From assembly GCA_027531395.1 (NCBI GenBank), contig JAPZRO010000003.1, positions 345,404-409,403 on the forward strand: 64,000 nt of DNA. Reading direction: 5' to 3'. The stretch comes from Porphyrobacter sp. Its GTDB lineage: Bacteria > Pseudomonadota > Alphaproteobacteria > Sphingomonadales > Sphingomonadaceae. The notes below the pieces were generated by a model. The model ran no database searches. It saw nothing but the letters and a program-made list of their open reading frames with translations, and was not told the origin of the DNA. A program made the translations under genes and the position numbers. Below, in pieces: positions 1 through 9,012 of the stretch (its first letter is position 1; each line of letters opens with the position of its first letter).

Positions 1-1106
1 ACCATCGTGCGGCGGGCAAAGCGGTTGATCTGGAGTTGCAGCCGCTCGTCCTTCTGAAGCGCGTTGCCGAGTTCGGCGAGCATGTTGCGCATTTCCTCGC
101 CCATCCCGCTGTCGGGGTCGCGCGCGCGGCGGATCAGGGACTGGCGGATACGCTCCCACACCCCCGTCCACCACACCGCGACGGCGGGGTTGGCAATGAG
201 GTCGCGCTTCATCTCCTCCACCTTGGCGCGGGTTTCGGGATCGTGCTGCAGGTCCTGCCCGAGCTTCGCGAGACCTTCCTCGATCTTGCCGCGCAGCGGG
301 TGATCGGGGTTTACCAGCACTTCGGCGAGCAGCTTGTAGAGCCCGTCGAGCACGCTGGATGAGATGGTCTTGTCGAGCCCCGTCCAGCGCAGCACGCCCG
401 CGACCCGCTGGTGGATGATGTCGCGGATGGTCTCTTCGTTGTCCTCGAGGGTGAGGCCTGCCCAGCGCACGAAACCGTCGATCAGCGGCTGGTGGCGGCG
501 ATCGGCCATCGCGCTCTCGATCATCCGGCCCGCGAGCGGGGCAATGTCGAGCTTGGCAAGCTGGCCCGCGAGGCCAGCGCGCACCTGGTTGCCGAGCCGG
601 TCGGGATCGAGGCTTTCGAGCACCTCGGCCAGCAGCTCCGCCGCGCCTGACGTGATGCGCGAGCGCTCGTCGATGCTGCCGTCCGCCCCGCGCTCCGGCG
701 AAGCGGCGAGGAATTCGCCCGCCGCTTTGGCGACGTTCATGCCCGACATCCGGCGCGCGACCACCGCAGGGGTGAGGAAGTTCTCGCGCAGGAACTGCGC
801 CATGGTGTCGGCGATGCGGTCCTTGTTTTCAGGAATGATCGCGGTGTGCGGGATCGGCAGGCCGAGCGGGTGGCGGAACAGCGCGGTGACCGCGAACCAG
901 TCGGCCAGCCCGCCCACCATCGCCGCCTCGGCGAAGGCGTTGACGTAGCCCCACGCCGGATGCGCAGCGACCAGCCCGTGGGTGGCGATGAAGATCACCG
1001 CCATCGCGGCAAGCATCCCGGTCGCCGTCCAGCGCATGCGCTGCGCACGATCGACCGTCAGCGGCTGGCCGCGAAAGGTGAGAGGCACGGAGTGACGCAT
1101 CGCCAT
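1..1106 (-). CDS. DUF445 domain-containing membrane protein (3' end missing)
   Basis: The gene runs off the left edge, so only its N-terminal ~368 residues are visible. I translated it from the ATG at 1106; an in-frame ATG at 1100 is an alternative. A first hydrophobic helix lies near residues 25-45. It is followed by the stretch GGLADWFAVTALFRHPLG, characteristic of the DUF445/YjiN family, and by IPHTAIIPENKDRIA. The rest is charged and probably helical. The family is of unknown function and usually annotated as an inner-membrane protein. It lies 47 bp downstream of the RND pump gene on the same strand, so it may be co-transcribed. Confidence 0.85.
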   Translation of the reverse strand, partial: MAMRHSVPLTFRGQPLTVDRAQRMRWTATGMLAAMAVIFIATHGLVAAHPAWGYVNAFAEAAMVGGLADWFAVTALFRHPLGLPIPHTAIIPENKDRIADTMAQFLRENFLTPAVVARRMSGMNVAKAAGEFLAASPERGADGSIDERSRITSGAAELLAEVLESLDPDRLGNQVRAGLAGQLAKLDIAPLAGRMIESAMADRRHQPLIDGFVRWAGLTLEDNEETIRDIIHQRVAGVLRWTGLDKTISSSVLDGLYKLLAEVLVNPDHPLRGKIEEGLAKLGQDLQHDPETRAKVEEMKRDLIANPAVAVWWTGVWERIRQSLIRRARDPDSGMGEEMRNMLAELGNALQKDERLQLQINRFARRTM

Positions 1107-1153
1107 GGACCGGCTTTAGCCCGCGATGGGCGTCCGCGTCACGCTTTTGTCGC

Positions 1154-4100
1154 TCACTCGGCCGGTTCGCCGCCCGGCCGCAGCCGCCGCGCAGGCGCCG
1201 CGCCGCCGGGGAACGGCAGATCGGGCTCCGGCTCGCTGTGCGGGCGGCTGTCGTCTCCGGGCTTGTAGGTCAGCATCCGCTCGCGCAGCCACGGACCGAC
1301 GCGCTTCTCGAAACCGTCGGCGAGACTGAAGCCGGCCGGCACGATCAGCAGCGTCAGCAGGGTGGAAAGCACCAGCCCGCCGATCACCACCACGCCCATC
1401 GGCTGGCGCCACGCCCCGTCGCCGCTCAGCGAAATCGCCACCGGCACCATCCCCGCAGTCATCGCTACGGTGGTCATCACGATCGGCTGCGCGCGCTTGT
1501 GGCCCGCATCCAGGATCGCCTCGAGCTTGCCGACGCCCTTGGCCATCTCCTCGATCGCGAAGTCGATCAGCAGGATCGAGTTCTTCGAGACAATGCCGAG
1601 CAGCAGCAGGATGCCGATATAGACCGGCATCGACTGTGCCTGACCGAACAGCCAGATCAGCAGCACCCCGCCGAGCGGCGCGAGCGCCAGCGAGGTCATG
1701 TTGACCAGCGGGCTCATGAGGCGCTTGTAGAGCAGCACCAGCACCGCGAACACCAGCAGCACGCCGGAAATGATCGCGATGATGAGGTTCTGGATCAGCT
1801 CGGCCTGCCATTCCTCCTCGCCCACCACATCGCGGATCACCCCGAGCGGGAGATCCTGTAGCACCGGCAGCGCATCGATCTGCGCCTGCGCCTCACCCTT
1901 GAGCACGCCCGCAGCGAGGTCTGCACCCACCAGCACGCGGCGGTTCTGGTTATAGCGCTGGATGGCGGTCGGGCCGGAACCGAAGGTGATGTCGGCGACG
2001 CGGCTGAGCGGCACAGACCCGCCATTGCTGGTGGGCACCGGCAGGTTCTCGATGGTGCGGAAATCGCTGCGCGCTTCTTCCGACAGGCGCACCACGATCG
2101 GGATCTGGCGATCCGACAGCGAGAAGCGCGCCGCGTTCTGCTCGATTTCGCCCAGCGTCGCGATGCGGATGGTCTGCGACAGCGCCGCGGTGGTCACGCC
2201 CAGTTCCGCGGCGATCTTGTCGCGCGGAGTGATGATGATTTCCGGGCGGTTGAGATCGGCGCTGATGCGCGGGGCGACCAGCGAGGGCAGCCCCTTCATC
2301 TCCTCGACCAGCCGGGTGGCGGTCTGATCGAGCAGCACCGGATCGCTGCCCGCAAGCATCACCGTCATGTCACGGCCCGAGCCGAAGCCCGCGCTCTGCG
2401 ACTGGAAGCGCACCCGCGCGTCGGGCACTTGAGCCAAGACCGGTGCCAGCTCACGCTCGAACTCGATCGAGGTGCGCGCCCGGTCATCCTTGAGCTTGAC
2501 GAAGATCGACGAGGTCTCACCCAGCCGGATGCGTTCGAGCAGGCGTTCGACTTCAGGCTCCTGCTTCAGCCGTTCGGCCACGCCGTTGACGATGCGCTTG
2601 GTCTGGGCGAGCGTCGTGCCCGGCACAGTCTCGATCTCGACCCGGCTGTTCTCGTCATCGACGGTCGGCTGGAACTGCGGCGGGGTCTGACCGAACAGGA
2701 TGATCGTGATCAGGAACGAGAACCAGCCGATCGACAGCATCCACACGCGGTGATCGTAGAAGCGCGCTGTCATCCAGCGCACGCCCTGTGCAAACCGGCC
2801 TGCGCCATTGGCGGGCAGTTCGATCAGCTTGAAGGTCAGCCAGCCGGCCAGCAGTGACAGCCCCGATACCAGCAACACCTGGACGATATCGAAGATCTTG
2901 AAGACCAGCTTGTAGACGAACCCGTTGCTGTCGCTCGAGACGGCAGTGGCGACGGCCTTGGGGATTTCCAGACCGGCGATGCCCTTCCATGGCGGAGCGA
3001 CGCCCATGCCCTCGGCAATCGCACCCGACACCGAGCCGCCGAAGGCCTCGAACAGCGTCAGCGCCGTCGCCAGCAGCAGGGCGATCACGGTGAGCAGCAG
3101 GCCGGGGACATAGAGCACGCGGCTGCGCGGAGCGGAAATTCCGGCGCGGCGCGCGGCCATGCGTCCGGTATCCAGCGTCCACGCCAGCACCCGCATATAG
3201 CCATCGATCAGCGCCCCGCCGCCATGTTCGGCGTGGCCCTTGGCCTTGAGGAAATAGGCCGCCATGAGCGGCGTCAGCATGCGCGCGACGGCCAGCGACA
3301 TCAGCACCGCGACCACCACGGTGATCCCGAAGTTCTGGAAGAACTGGCCCGAAACGCCCGGCATCAGGCCGACCGGCAGGAACACCGCGACGATGCAGAA
3401 GCTGGTCGCCACCACCGGCAGGCCGATCTCGTCGGCTGCGTCGATCGAGGCCTGATAGGCGGTCTTGCCCATTCGCATGTGTCTGACGATGTTCTCGATC
3501 TCCACGATCGCATCGTCGACCAGCACGCCCGCCACCAGCGCCAGCGCCAGCAGCGAGAGGAAGTTGAGGTTGAACCCGAGCAGATCCATGAACCAGAAGG
3601 TCGGGATCGCCGAAAGCGGGATCGCCACCGCGCTGATGAAGGTCGCGCGCCAGTCGCGCAGGAACACGAACACCACGACCACCGCCAGCACCGCGCCTTC
3701 GACGAGGGCCCAGATCGAGCTTTCGTACTGTTCGCGGGTGTAGGTGGTGTTGGTCGAGAGCTTGATGAACTTGACCCCGGGGTTTTCCTTCTCGATCGCG
3801 TCCATCTCCGCCAGCGCGGCGTCATAGACGGTGAGGTCCGAGGCGCCGCGCGCACGGCTCATGGCGAAATTGACGACCTCCTTGCCGTTCACTTCGCTGA
3901 TCGAGGTGCGTTCCGAATAGCCGTCGCGCACGGTGGCGACGTCGGCGAGGCGCACGGTGCGGCCGCCGCCAAGCTGGATCTGGGTCTGCGACAAGGCATA
4001 GGCATCGTCGGAATTGCCGAGCACGCGCAGCGACTGGCGGGTGCCGCCGATTTCGGCGAGGCCGCCCGCCGCGTCGATATTGACCTGCCGCAGCACGCCG

Positions 4101-4720
4101 TTGATCTGCGAGGCGGTGACCCCGAAGGACTGCATCCGCGCCGGATCGAGGATCACCTCGATCTCGCGGTCAACCCCGCCGAAGCGGTTGACCTCGGCCA
4201 TGCCTTCGATCTTGAGCAGGCGCTTGGCGACGGTGTCGTCGATGAACCAGCTTAGCTGCTCGATCGTCATGTCGTTGGCTTCGACCGCGACATAGCCGAT
4301 CGGCTCGCCCACCACGTTGACCTTGTTGACCTGCGGTTCGAGGATGCCGTCGGGCAAGGACCCGCGCACACCGTCGATCGCGGTCTCGACCTCGTTGACG
4401 GCCTCGATCAGGTTGGTGCCGATCTCGAACTCGACAAAGGTCTGCGAGCTGCCCTCACGCGCGGTCGACTGGATCGAATTGACCCCCGCAATCGCCCGCA
4501 ACGCGCTTTCGACGCGCTGGGTGATCTGGTTCTCGATTTCGGTCGGCGAGGCGCCCGGCTGGGCAATCGAGACGCGCACCGCGGGAAATTCGACATCCGG
4601 CTGGTCGGTCACGTCCATCTGCAGGAAGCTGACGATCCCGGCGAACAGCAACCCAGTGAAGAACACCAGCGGGATCACCGGATTGCGGATCGACCAGGCC
4701 GAGATGTCGCGGAGAGCCAT
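1154..4720 (-). CDS. RND efflux transporter permease (AcrB-type, with ~130-residue insertion)
   Basis: Inner-membrane proton-driven drug/solute exporter of the hydrophobe/amphiphile efflux RND family. The N-terminus (ISAWSIRNPVIPLVFF) is the typical first membrane helix. The proton-relay motif VAGVLVDDAIVEIEN sits in the TM4 region, and the second-half motif GIVSKNSILLIDF carries the conserved lysine. At 1188 residues it is longer than the usual ~1040. The extra ~130 residues (about 520-650) lie between the two halves and contain two further hydrophobic segments. The adaptor gene lies 63 bp upstream on the same strand, so the two form an operon; no outer-membrane factor is adjacent. Substrate unknown. 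Confidence 0.95.
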   Translation of the reverse strand: MALRDISAWSIRNPVIPLVFFTGLLFAGIVSFLQMDVTDQPDVEFPAVRVSIAQPGASPTEIENQITQRVESALRAIAGVNSIQSTAREGSSQTFVEFEIGTNLIEAVNEVETAIDGVRGSLPDGILEPQVNKVNVVGEPIGYVAVEANDMTIEQLSWFIDDTVAKRLLKIEGMAEVNRFGGVDREIEVILDPARMQSFGVTASQINGVLRQVNIDAAGGLAEIGGTRQSLRVLGNSDDAYALSQTQIQLGGGRTVRLADVATVRDGYSERTSISEVNGKEVVNFAMSRARGASDLTVYDAALAEMDAIEKENPGVKFIKLSTNTTYTREQYESSIWALVEGAVLAVVVVFVFLRDWRATFISAVAIPLSAIPTFWFMDLLGFNLNFLSLLALALVAGVLVDDAIVEIENIVRHMRMGKTAYQASIDAADEIGLPVVATSFCIVAVFLPVGLMPGVSGQFFQNFGITVVVAVLMSLAVARMLTPLMAAYFLKAKGHAEHGGGALIDGYMRVLAWTLDTGRMAARRAGISAPRSRVLYVPGLLLTVIALLLATALTLFEAFGGSVSGAIAEGMGVAPPWKGIAGLEIPKAVATAVSSDSNGFVYKLVFKIFDIVQVLLVSGLSLLAGWLTFKLIELPANGAGRFAQGVRWMTARFYDHRVWMLSIGWFSFLITIILFGQTPPQFQPTVDDENSRVEIETVPGTTLAQTKRIVNGVAERLKQEPEVERLLERIRLGETSSIFVKLKDDRARTSIEFERELAPVLAQVPDARVRFQSQSAGFGSGRDMTVMLAGSDPVLLDQTATRLVEEMKGLPSLVAPRISADLNRPEIIITPRDKIAAELGVTTAALSQTIRIATLGEIEQNAARFSLSDRQIPIVVRLSEEARSDFRTIENLPVPTSNGGSVPLSRVADITFGSGPTAIQRYNQNRRVLVGADLAAGVLKGEAQAQIDALPVLQDLPLGVIRDVVGEEEWQAELIQNLIIAIISGVLLVFAVLVLLYKRLMSPLVNMTSLALAPLGGVLLIWLFGQAQSMPVYIGILLLLGIVSKNSILLIDFAIEEMAKGVGKLEAILDAGHKRAQPIVMTTVAMTAGMVPVAISLSGDGAWRQPMGVVVIGGLVLSTLLTLLIVPAGFSLADGFEKRVGPWLRERMLTYKPGDDSRPHSEPEPDLPFPGGAAPARRLRPGGEPAE

Positions 4721-4783
4721 AGAATTCCTGCCTGTTGCCTATCGTCCTGCCAGTTACGCGCGCGCGGCGCGTCCGGATGGGTC

Positions 4784-5974
4784 CTACTTCTTCAGCGGTT
4801 GGGGGTTGATGGTCTCGCCCGGGTTGAGGAACCCGCCGGCCCGCAGCACCACCTGCTCGGTGCCCGAAAGCCCCTCGATGATGGCGATGCCCTGCTTGGT
4901 CACCGCGCCGGTCTTGATAGCGCGGCGCACGGCCTTGTTGTCCTTGCCCACGACATAGACGAAGCTGCCCTCGTCATCGGCCAGCACCGCGCTTTCGGGC
5001 AGCACCGTGGCGGTGAAGCTGCCGCTGGAAAGGCGCGCGGTGGCAAAGCCGCCGGGCCGCAGTTCGGGCGCGAAGGGCAGGGCGATACGCGCCGTGCCCT
5101 GCCGGGTTGCCTGTTCGATCACCGGCGAAAGCTGCCAAACCTGCCCCGAGAATTCCTGCTTGGAACCGGTCGGGATCACCGTCGCCATCGTGCCCACCGA
5201 GAGGCCCGCAAGCTGGTCCTCACTGACCTGCGCAAGCATTTCCATCTCGCCGCCGCTGGCGATGGTGAACAGGGCACCGGTGCCCGGGCCGACAGTCTGG
5301 CCGGGTTCGACATTGCGCTGGAGCACATAGCCCGAAGCCGGCGCCAGCACGTTGAGGCGATCATTGCGTGCGCGCAGTTCGCGCAGCTGCGCTTCGGCGA
5401 CCTTGACCCGCGCCGCAGCCGCATCGCGGGTGGCGGTCAGGCGGTCGACGTCGGCCTTGGACACGAACCCGCGTGCCACCAGTTGAAGCGCACGATCGAG
5501 ATTGGCCTGGGCGAGATTGGCATCGGCGCGCGCGACCTCAACCTGCGCGGACTGTGCCGCGGCCTGCTGCACCTGCACCGAGCGGTCGATCACCGCCAGC
5601 ACCTGGCCCTGCTGCACCCAGTCGCCCGCATCGACGGTGACGCGCAGCACCTGCCCGCCTTCGCCGACCGCACCCACCGGCATCGGCCGCCGCGCAGCCA
5701 GCGTGCCGGGAGCCTCGATGATGCCCGCGATGGTGGTCTTGCCCGGGGTGATGACCGTGACCGAGGGGGCCTGCGAATTGTCGTCACCCGCCGGCACCGG
5801 CTCGCCGCCAACCAGCGCGAAATAGGCCCCGATGGCCAGCAGCAGACCGAACAGGCCGATCCCGCCAACAATCAGCCAGCGCGGCACGGCCGGCCCCGCG
5901 AGCGTGCGCGCACCGGTGAAATCGGTGCTCACCCCGTCAGCGGCTTCGGCCCGGATGGTGGTCTCGTAATTCAT
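4784..5974 (-). CDS. RND efflux periplasmic adaptor (HlyD/MFP family)
   Basis: Membrane-fusion protein that links the RND pump to an outer-membrane channel. A single N-terminal membrane anchor spans about residues 33-55. The first lipoyl half (VDAGDWVQQGQVLAVID) lies near residue 115, followed by an alanine-rich coiled-coil hairpin of about 80 residues, a second lipoyl half and beta-barrel domains ending in a proximal domain. The length of 396 residues is normal. It is first in a two-gene operon with the permease. There is no lipobox, so it is probably anchored by the N-terminal helix. Confidence 0.93.
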   Translation of the reverse strand: MNYETTIRAEAADGVSTDFTGARTLAGPAVPRWLIVGGIGLFGLLLAIGAYFALVGGEPVPAGDDNSQAPSVTVITPGKTTIAGIIEAPGTLAARRPMPVGAVGEGGQVLRVTVDAGDWVQQGQVLAVIDRSVQVQQAAAQSAQVEVARADANLAQANLDRALQLVARGFVSKADVDRLTATRDAAAARVKVAEAQLRELRARNDRLNVLAPASGYVLQRNVEPGQTVGPGTGALFTIASGGEMEMLAQVSEDQLAGLSVGTMATVIPTGSKQEFSGQVWQLSPVIEQATRQGTARIALPFAPELRPGGFATARLSSGSFTATVLPESAVLADDEGSFVYVVGKDNKAVRRAIKTGAVTKQGIAIIEGLSGTEQVVLRAGGFLNPGETINPQPLKK

Positions 5975-6176
5975 TCCTGTTCCCTTGCCGGAGCCGCCCG
6001 CAGGCGCGCTGTCTCCGCCTTCAGAGTGTATTATCTCGATAAGTCACCGAGCGCAACGCCTGATAGGCCGCGCGTTCTTCGCGGGCAATCCTTGCTTCGA
6101 CGGGTGACTTTGAGGCCAGACGAAAGGCACCCCCTGCCGGTTCCCGGGGAGGCGACGAATGGACCCGAGATTGCGG

Positions 6177-6443
6177 CTAGCGCAGGCGTCCACGCTTGAT
6201 CAGGTTGATGATCCCGAGCAGCACGCTGGCTCCCAGAACCGCCACCAGCAGGCCGGTGAGCGAGAATTCCTGCACGCTGCCGCTGACGCCCAGCAGCGGC
6301 CCGGAAATCGCATTGCCGATGACCGAGCCGACACAGCCGATAACGATGTTCCAGACAACGCCCATCGAGGCATCGCGCTTCATCAGCAGGCTGGCGAGCC
6401 AGCCCGCGATCCCGCCGACGATGAGTGCGACAATCCATCCCAT
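6177..6443 (-). CDS. GlsB/YeaQ/YmgE family stress-response membrane protein
   Basis: Small inner-membrane protein of 88 residues. The start MGWIVALIVGGIAGWLA is preferred over an upstream in-frame ATG at 6470 because it matches the family N-terminus. Three hydrophobic segments are visible. The first carries GGIAGWLASLLMK, the middle one has the Gly-rich signature VIGCVGSVIGNAI, and the protein ends in a basic tail. Members of this transglycosylase-associated family are often induced by envelope or osmotic stress, but the biochemical role is not established. It is a single gene downstream of sciP with a 117-bp gap. Confidence 0.9.
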   Translation of the reverse strand: MGWIVALIVGGIAGWLASLLMKRDASMGVVWNIVIGCVGSVIGNAISGPLLGVSGSVQEFSLTGLLVAVLGASVLLGIINLIKRGRLR

Positions 6444-6560
6444 GGCTAGCCTCCGATCCGGCGCGGCCATTGCGGCGCGCGCTCCGGAAGCGAGGTTAAC
6501 GGATATTGCCGGAAAAGGCCAATCGGCGGGCCAGCACGGCCGCCGGCCCTGCCGAAGGGA

Positions 6561-6860
6561 TCAGTACTTGAGCTGGCGCTGGTACAGATCGCGGTAGTGC
6601 TGGATCTTGGTGACGCGCAGGCCATGCATGCCCGAACGGTCAACCGCGCGCTGCCACGAGGCGAACTCCTCGAGCGTCAGGCCATAGCGCGCCAGCGCCT
6701 CGTCGAGCGTCAGCAGGCCGCCATTGACGGCAGCCACGACCTCGGCCTTGCGCCGCACCACCCAGCGCTTGGTATCGGGCGAGGGCAGGTCAGCAAGCGT
6801 CAGCGGCTCGCCGAGGGGGCCGATGACCTGTGCGGGGCGGATGTCCTGGTTCTCGATCAT
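6561..6860 (-). CDS. sciP: CtrA inhibitor SciP (DUF1153 family)
   Basis: Small cell-cycle regulator. In Caulobacter SciP binds CtrA and blocks transcription of CtrA-activated promoters in G1. The 99-residue product has the conserved DUF1153 features: VIGPLGEPLTLADLP, the basic RWVVRRKAEVVAAV helix, a helix-turn-helix-like segment LDEALARYGLTLEEFASW, and a C-terminal VTKIQHYRDLYQRQ. The length is close to the Caulobacter protein. Its start overlaps the stop of the upstream unknown gene by 4 bp, so the two are translationally coupled. Name and family are recognised; target genes here are not visible. Confidence 0.92.
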   Translation of the reverse strand: MIENQDIRPAQVIGPLGEPLTLADLPSPDTKRWVVRRKAEVVAAVNGGLLTLDEALARYGLTLEEFASWQRAVDRSGMHGLRVTKIQHYRDLYQRQLKY

Positions 6861-7312
6861 TCTTCTTCTCTCGCATCGCCTTCGGGCGCATCCATTACAC
6901 GCTCGGCATCGCCCCCCGATGCCGCATCGTGCTGGAAGACCACGCGTGCGCTTTCCATGCCACCCAAGGCTTTAGAGCCGTCTAAAGCATAAAGGTTAAT
7001 GGCGGGTTCGTTGTCTTCGATCATCGCAAAGTAACTGGCGGCTGCATCGCCGAAGCTGGCAGCCATGGCTTCGATCCGGCCCTGCGATTCGCTGCGGAGC
7101 AGGAGCCGCAGATCGCGCGCGGCGTTCAGCCGGGCGGTGATCTCGCTCCATTCCACGGCCCGCAGCGCGTCGCCCGCCCGGCGCACCGGGCGCGATTCGA
7201 ATCGCTCCCCGAGCGGCGCGGCACCGCCAAGGCGCAGGCGCCCGCCATCCTCGGCCCGCCGCATCAGCGGCGCCCTGAGGGAAGCGGAAACGGAGTTGGC
7301 TTTCTCGAACAT
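6857..7312 (-). CDS. Conserved-looking protein of unknown function, coupled to sciP
   Basis: I do not recognise a family. Starting at the ATG at 7312 (MFEKANSVSASLRAPL) the product has 151 residues; an in-frame ATG at 7360 would add 16. It has no signal peptide or membrane segment. An Arg-rich central part with RLNAARDLRLLLRSES is probably helical, and the C-terminus is acidic (GDAREEE). The 4-bp overlap with sciP suggests a two-gene operon and a possible link to cell-cycle control. That link is inference from position only. Confidence 0.6.
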   Translation of the reverse strand: MFEKANSVSASLRAPLMRRAEDGGRLRLGGAAPLGERFESRPVRRAGDALRAVEWSEITARLNAARDLRLLLRSESQGRIEAMAASFGDAAASYFAMIEDNEPAINLYALDGSKALGGMESARVVFQHDAASGGDAERVMDAPEGDAREEE

Positions 7313-7460
7313 GACGACAGCTTTTAGAGCCAGTGCGTCAAGATCGGGTAAAACCGCCATTTACCTCAGCTTAGGAATAGTCCGGTCGGGCCATGAACCT
7401 TGGTAAACGCCGCAGGGCTGGCGAAACCGGCCCTTCGCCGCTATATCGCGCGCCGTTTCC

Positions 7461-8630
7461 ATGGATACGCCGACGCTCCTGAAGGCCGGCCCGCTTGCCG
7501 GGCCCGATGCCGCCGCCCTGTTCGATCTGCCGCGCCCCGCAGCCGATTGCCGCATCGTCGTGGCGATGAGCGGCGGCGTCGATTCCTCGGTGGTCGCCGC
7601 GCTGGCCCATGCGAGCGGAGCAGAAGTGATCGGCATCACGCTCCAGCTCTATGATTACGGCGCGGCGACGGGTCGCAAGGGCGCGTGCTGCGCGGGCGAC
7701 GACATCCGCGACGCGCGCGCGGTGGCCGACCGGCTCGGCATCGCGCATTACGTGTTCGATCACGAAAGCGCGTTCCGCGAGGAAGTGGTCGAACAGTTCG
7801 CGGACGAATATCTCGCCGGGCGCACGCCGGTCCCCTGCATCCGCTGCAACATGGGGCCCAAGTTCACCGACCTGTTCCGCATGGCGCGCGAGCTGGGCGC
7901 AGACTGCCTCGCCACCGGGCATTATGTCCGCCGGGTGATGACGGCGGACGGCCCGCAACTGCACCGCGCCTTCGATCCGGCGCGTGACCAGTCGTACTTT
8001 CTTTATGGCACCACCGAAGCCCAGCTCGATTACCTGCGCTTCCCGCTGGGCGGGATGCCCAAGCCGCAGGTGCGCGAGCTGGCCGAGGCGGCGGGCCTGA
8101 GGAACGCGGCCAAGCCAGATTCGCAGGACATCTGCTTCGTGCCGGACGGAAATTACGCGAAGATCGTCACCAAGGTCCGCCCCGAAGGCGCGGCCCCCGG
8201 CAGGATCGTCCATGCCGCGACCGGCGCGGTGCTGGGAGAGCACAAGGGCATCGTCCATTTCACCGTGGGCCAGAGGAAGGGCCTCGAAATCGGCGGCCAG
8301 CCCGAACCGCTCTACGTGATCGGCCTCGATGCCGCGTCGCGCGAGGTCCGCGTCGGCCCCAAGCGGATGCTGGCGGTGAATGCCGCACGCCTGACCGAGA
8401 CCAACCGCATCGGCCCGCTGCCGGATGAACCCCTGACCGCCAAGGTGCGCTCTCTGGCCAAGCCGGTTCCGGTGACGCTCGAAGGCCCGCTAGGGGGCGG
8501 CGCGGCGGTGACGATCCGCTTCGCCACTCCGGAATTCGGGGTCGCGCCCGGGCAGGCGGCGGTGATCTATGCGGGCGAACGCGTGGTCGGCGGCGGGTGG
8601 ATCGATTCGACGGAGAAGGTGGAGAGTTAA
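7461..8630 (+). CDS. mnmA: tRNA-specific 2-thiouridylase MnmA
   Basis: Cytoplasmic enzyme that thiolates U34 of tRNAs for Lys, Glu and Gln using sulfur relayed from a desulfurase. The PP-loop [14 protein letters not shown] lies near residue 37. The catalytic-cysteine region [10 protein letters not shown] lies near residue 129, and DSQDICFV carries the second motif. The C-terminal beta-barrel includes [10 protein letters not shown]. The 389 residues include an N-terminal extension of about 20 residues relative to short homologues. The gene is convergent with and overlaps the next minus-strand gene by 4 bp. Confidence 0.96.
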   Translation: MDTPTLLKAGPLAGPDAAALFDLPRPAADCRIVVAMSGGVDSSVVAALAHASGAEVIGITLQLYDYGAATGRKGACCAGDDIRDARAVADRLGIAHYVFDHESAFREEVVEQFADEYLAGRTPVPCIRCNMGPKFTDLFRMARELGADCLATGHYVRRVMTADGPQLHRAFDPARDQSYFLYGTTEAQLDYLRFPLGGMPKPQVRELAEAAGLRNAAKPDSQDICFVPDGNYAKIVTKVRPEGAAPGRIVHAATGAVLGEHKGIVHFTVGQRKGLEIGGQPEPLYVIGLDAASREVRVGPKRMLAVNAARLTETNRIGPLPDEPLTAKVRSLAKPVPVTLEGPLGGGAAVTIRFATPEFGVAPGQAAVIYAGERVVGGGWIDSTEKVES

Positions 8631-8977
8631 TCCTCCCACTTCTCCAGCACGCAGCCATAGCCTTCGCGGTAGGTCGCAGTGGCCTCGGCCACCAGCGGGA
8701 AGCGCGCCGTGACGCTTTTGGCCTGCGGATCGTCCACCAGCGTGACCGCTTCCATCCCCGGCAGCTTGTCCTTGGCGCAGTCCTCGAGGCTGCGGCCGGC
8801 GACGAAGCGGCACGAACACCCGACCCGCGCGGCATAGGCCGATCCGATCGCGCCATAGCCGTTGATCGGCTCGCGGAAGGCCCATGCTGCGCCGCCCGCA
8901 ACCAGCGCGATCAGCGCCAGCAGCCATAGCCCGTAGCGTGGACGGCGGGAGGAAGCGGGGGTGGACGATTTCGCCAT
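8627..8977 (-). CDS. Small single-pass membrane protein, possible detached N-domain of serine hydrolases
   Basis: The 116-residue product starts at the ATG at 8977, which is preceded by a weak AAGAG site; 8995 is an alternative start. After a Ser/Arg-rich head there is one membrane helix ([19 protein letters not shown]), then an exported part with four cysteines, including [15 protein letters not shown] and YREGYGC. From memory this pattern resembles the N-terminal segment of some proteobacterial beta-lactamase-fold hydrolases (a CSxxFVSGR motif followed by a YRxGxGC motif). The neighbouring divergent gene encodes a beta-lactamase-fold protein without that segment. Function unknown; the resemblance needs a profile search. 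Confidence 0.65.
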   Translation of the reverse strand: MAKSSTPASSRRPRYGLWLLALIALVAGGAAWAFREPINGYGAIGSAYAARVGCSCRFVAGRSLEDCAKDKLPGMEAVTLVDDPQAKSVTARFPLVAEATATYREGYGCVLEKWED

Positions 8978-9012
8978 TGCCAAGCTCTTTTGCATCGGGA
9001 ATTGAGGGCGCC

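Noticed and set aside
6130..6155. Possible terminator after the YeaQ-type gene
   Set aside because: Only a 4-bp CCCC/GGGG stem with a long loop is present.
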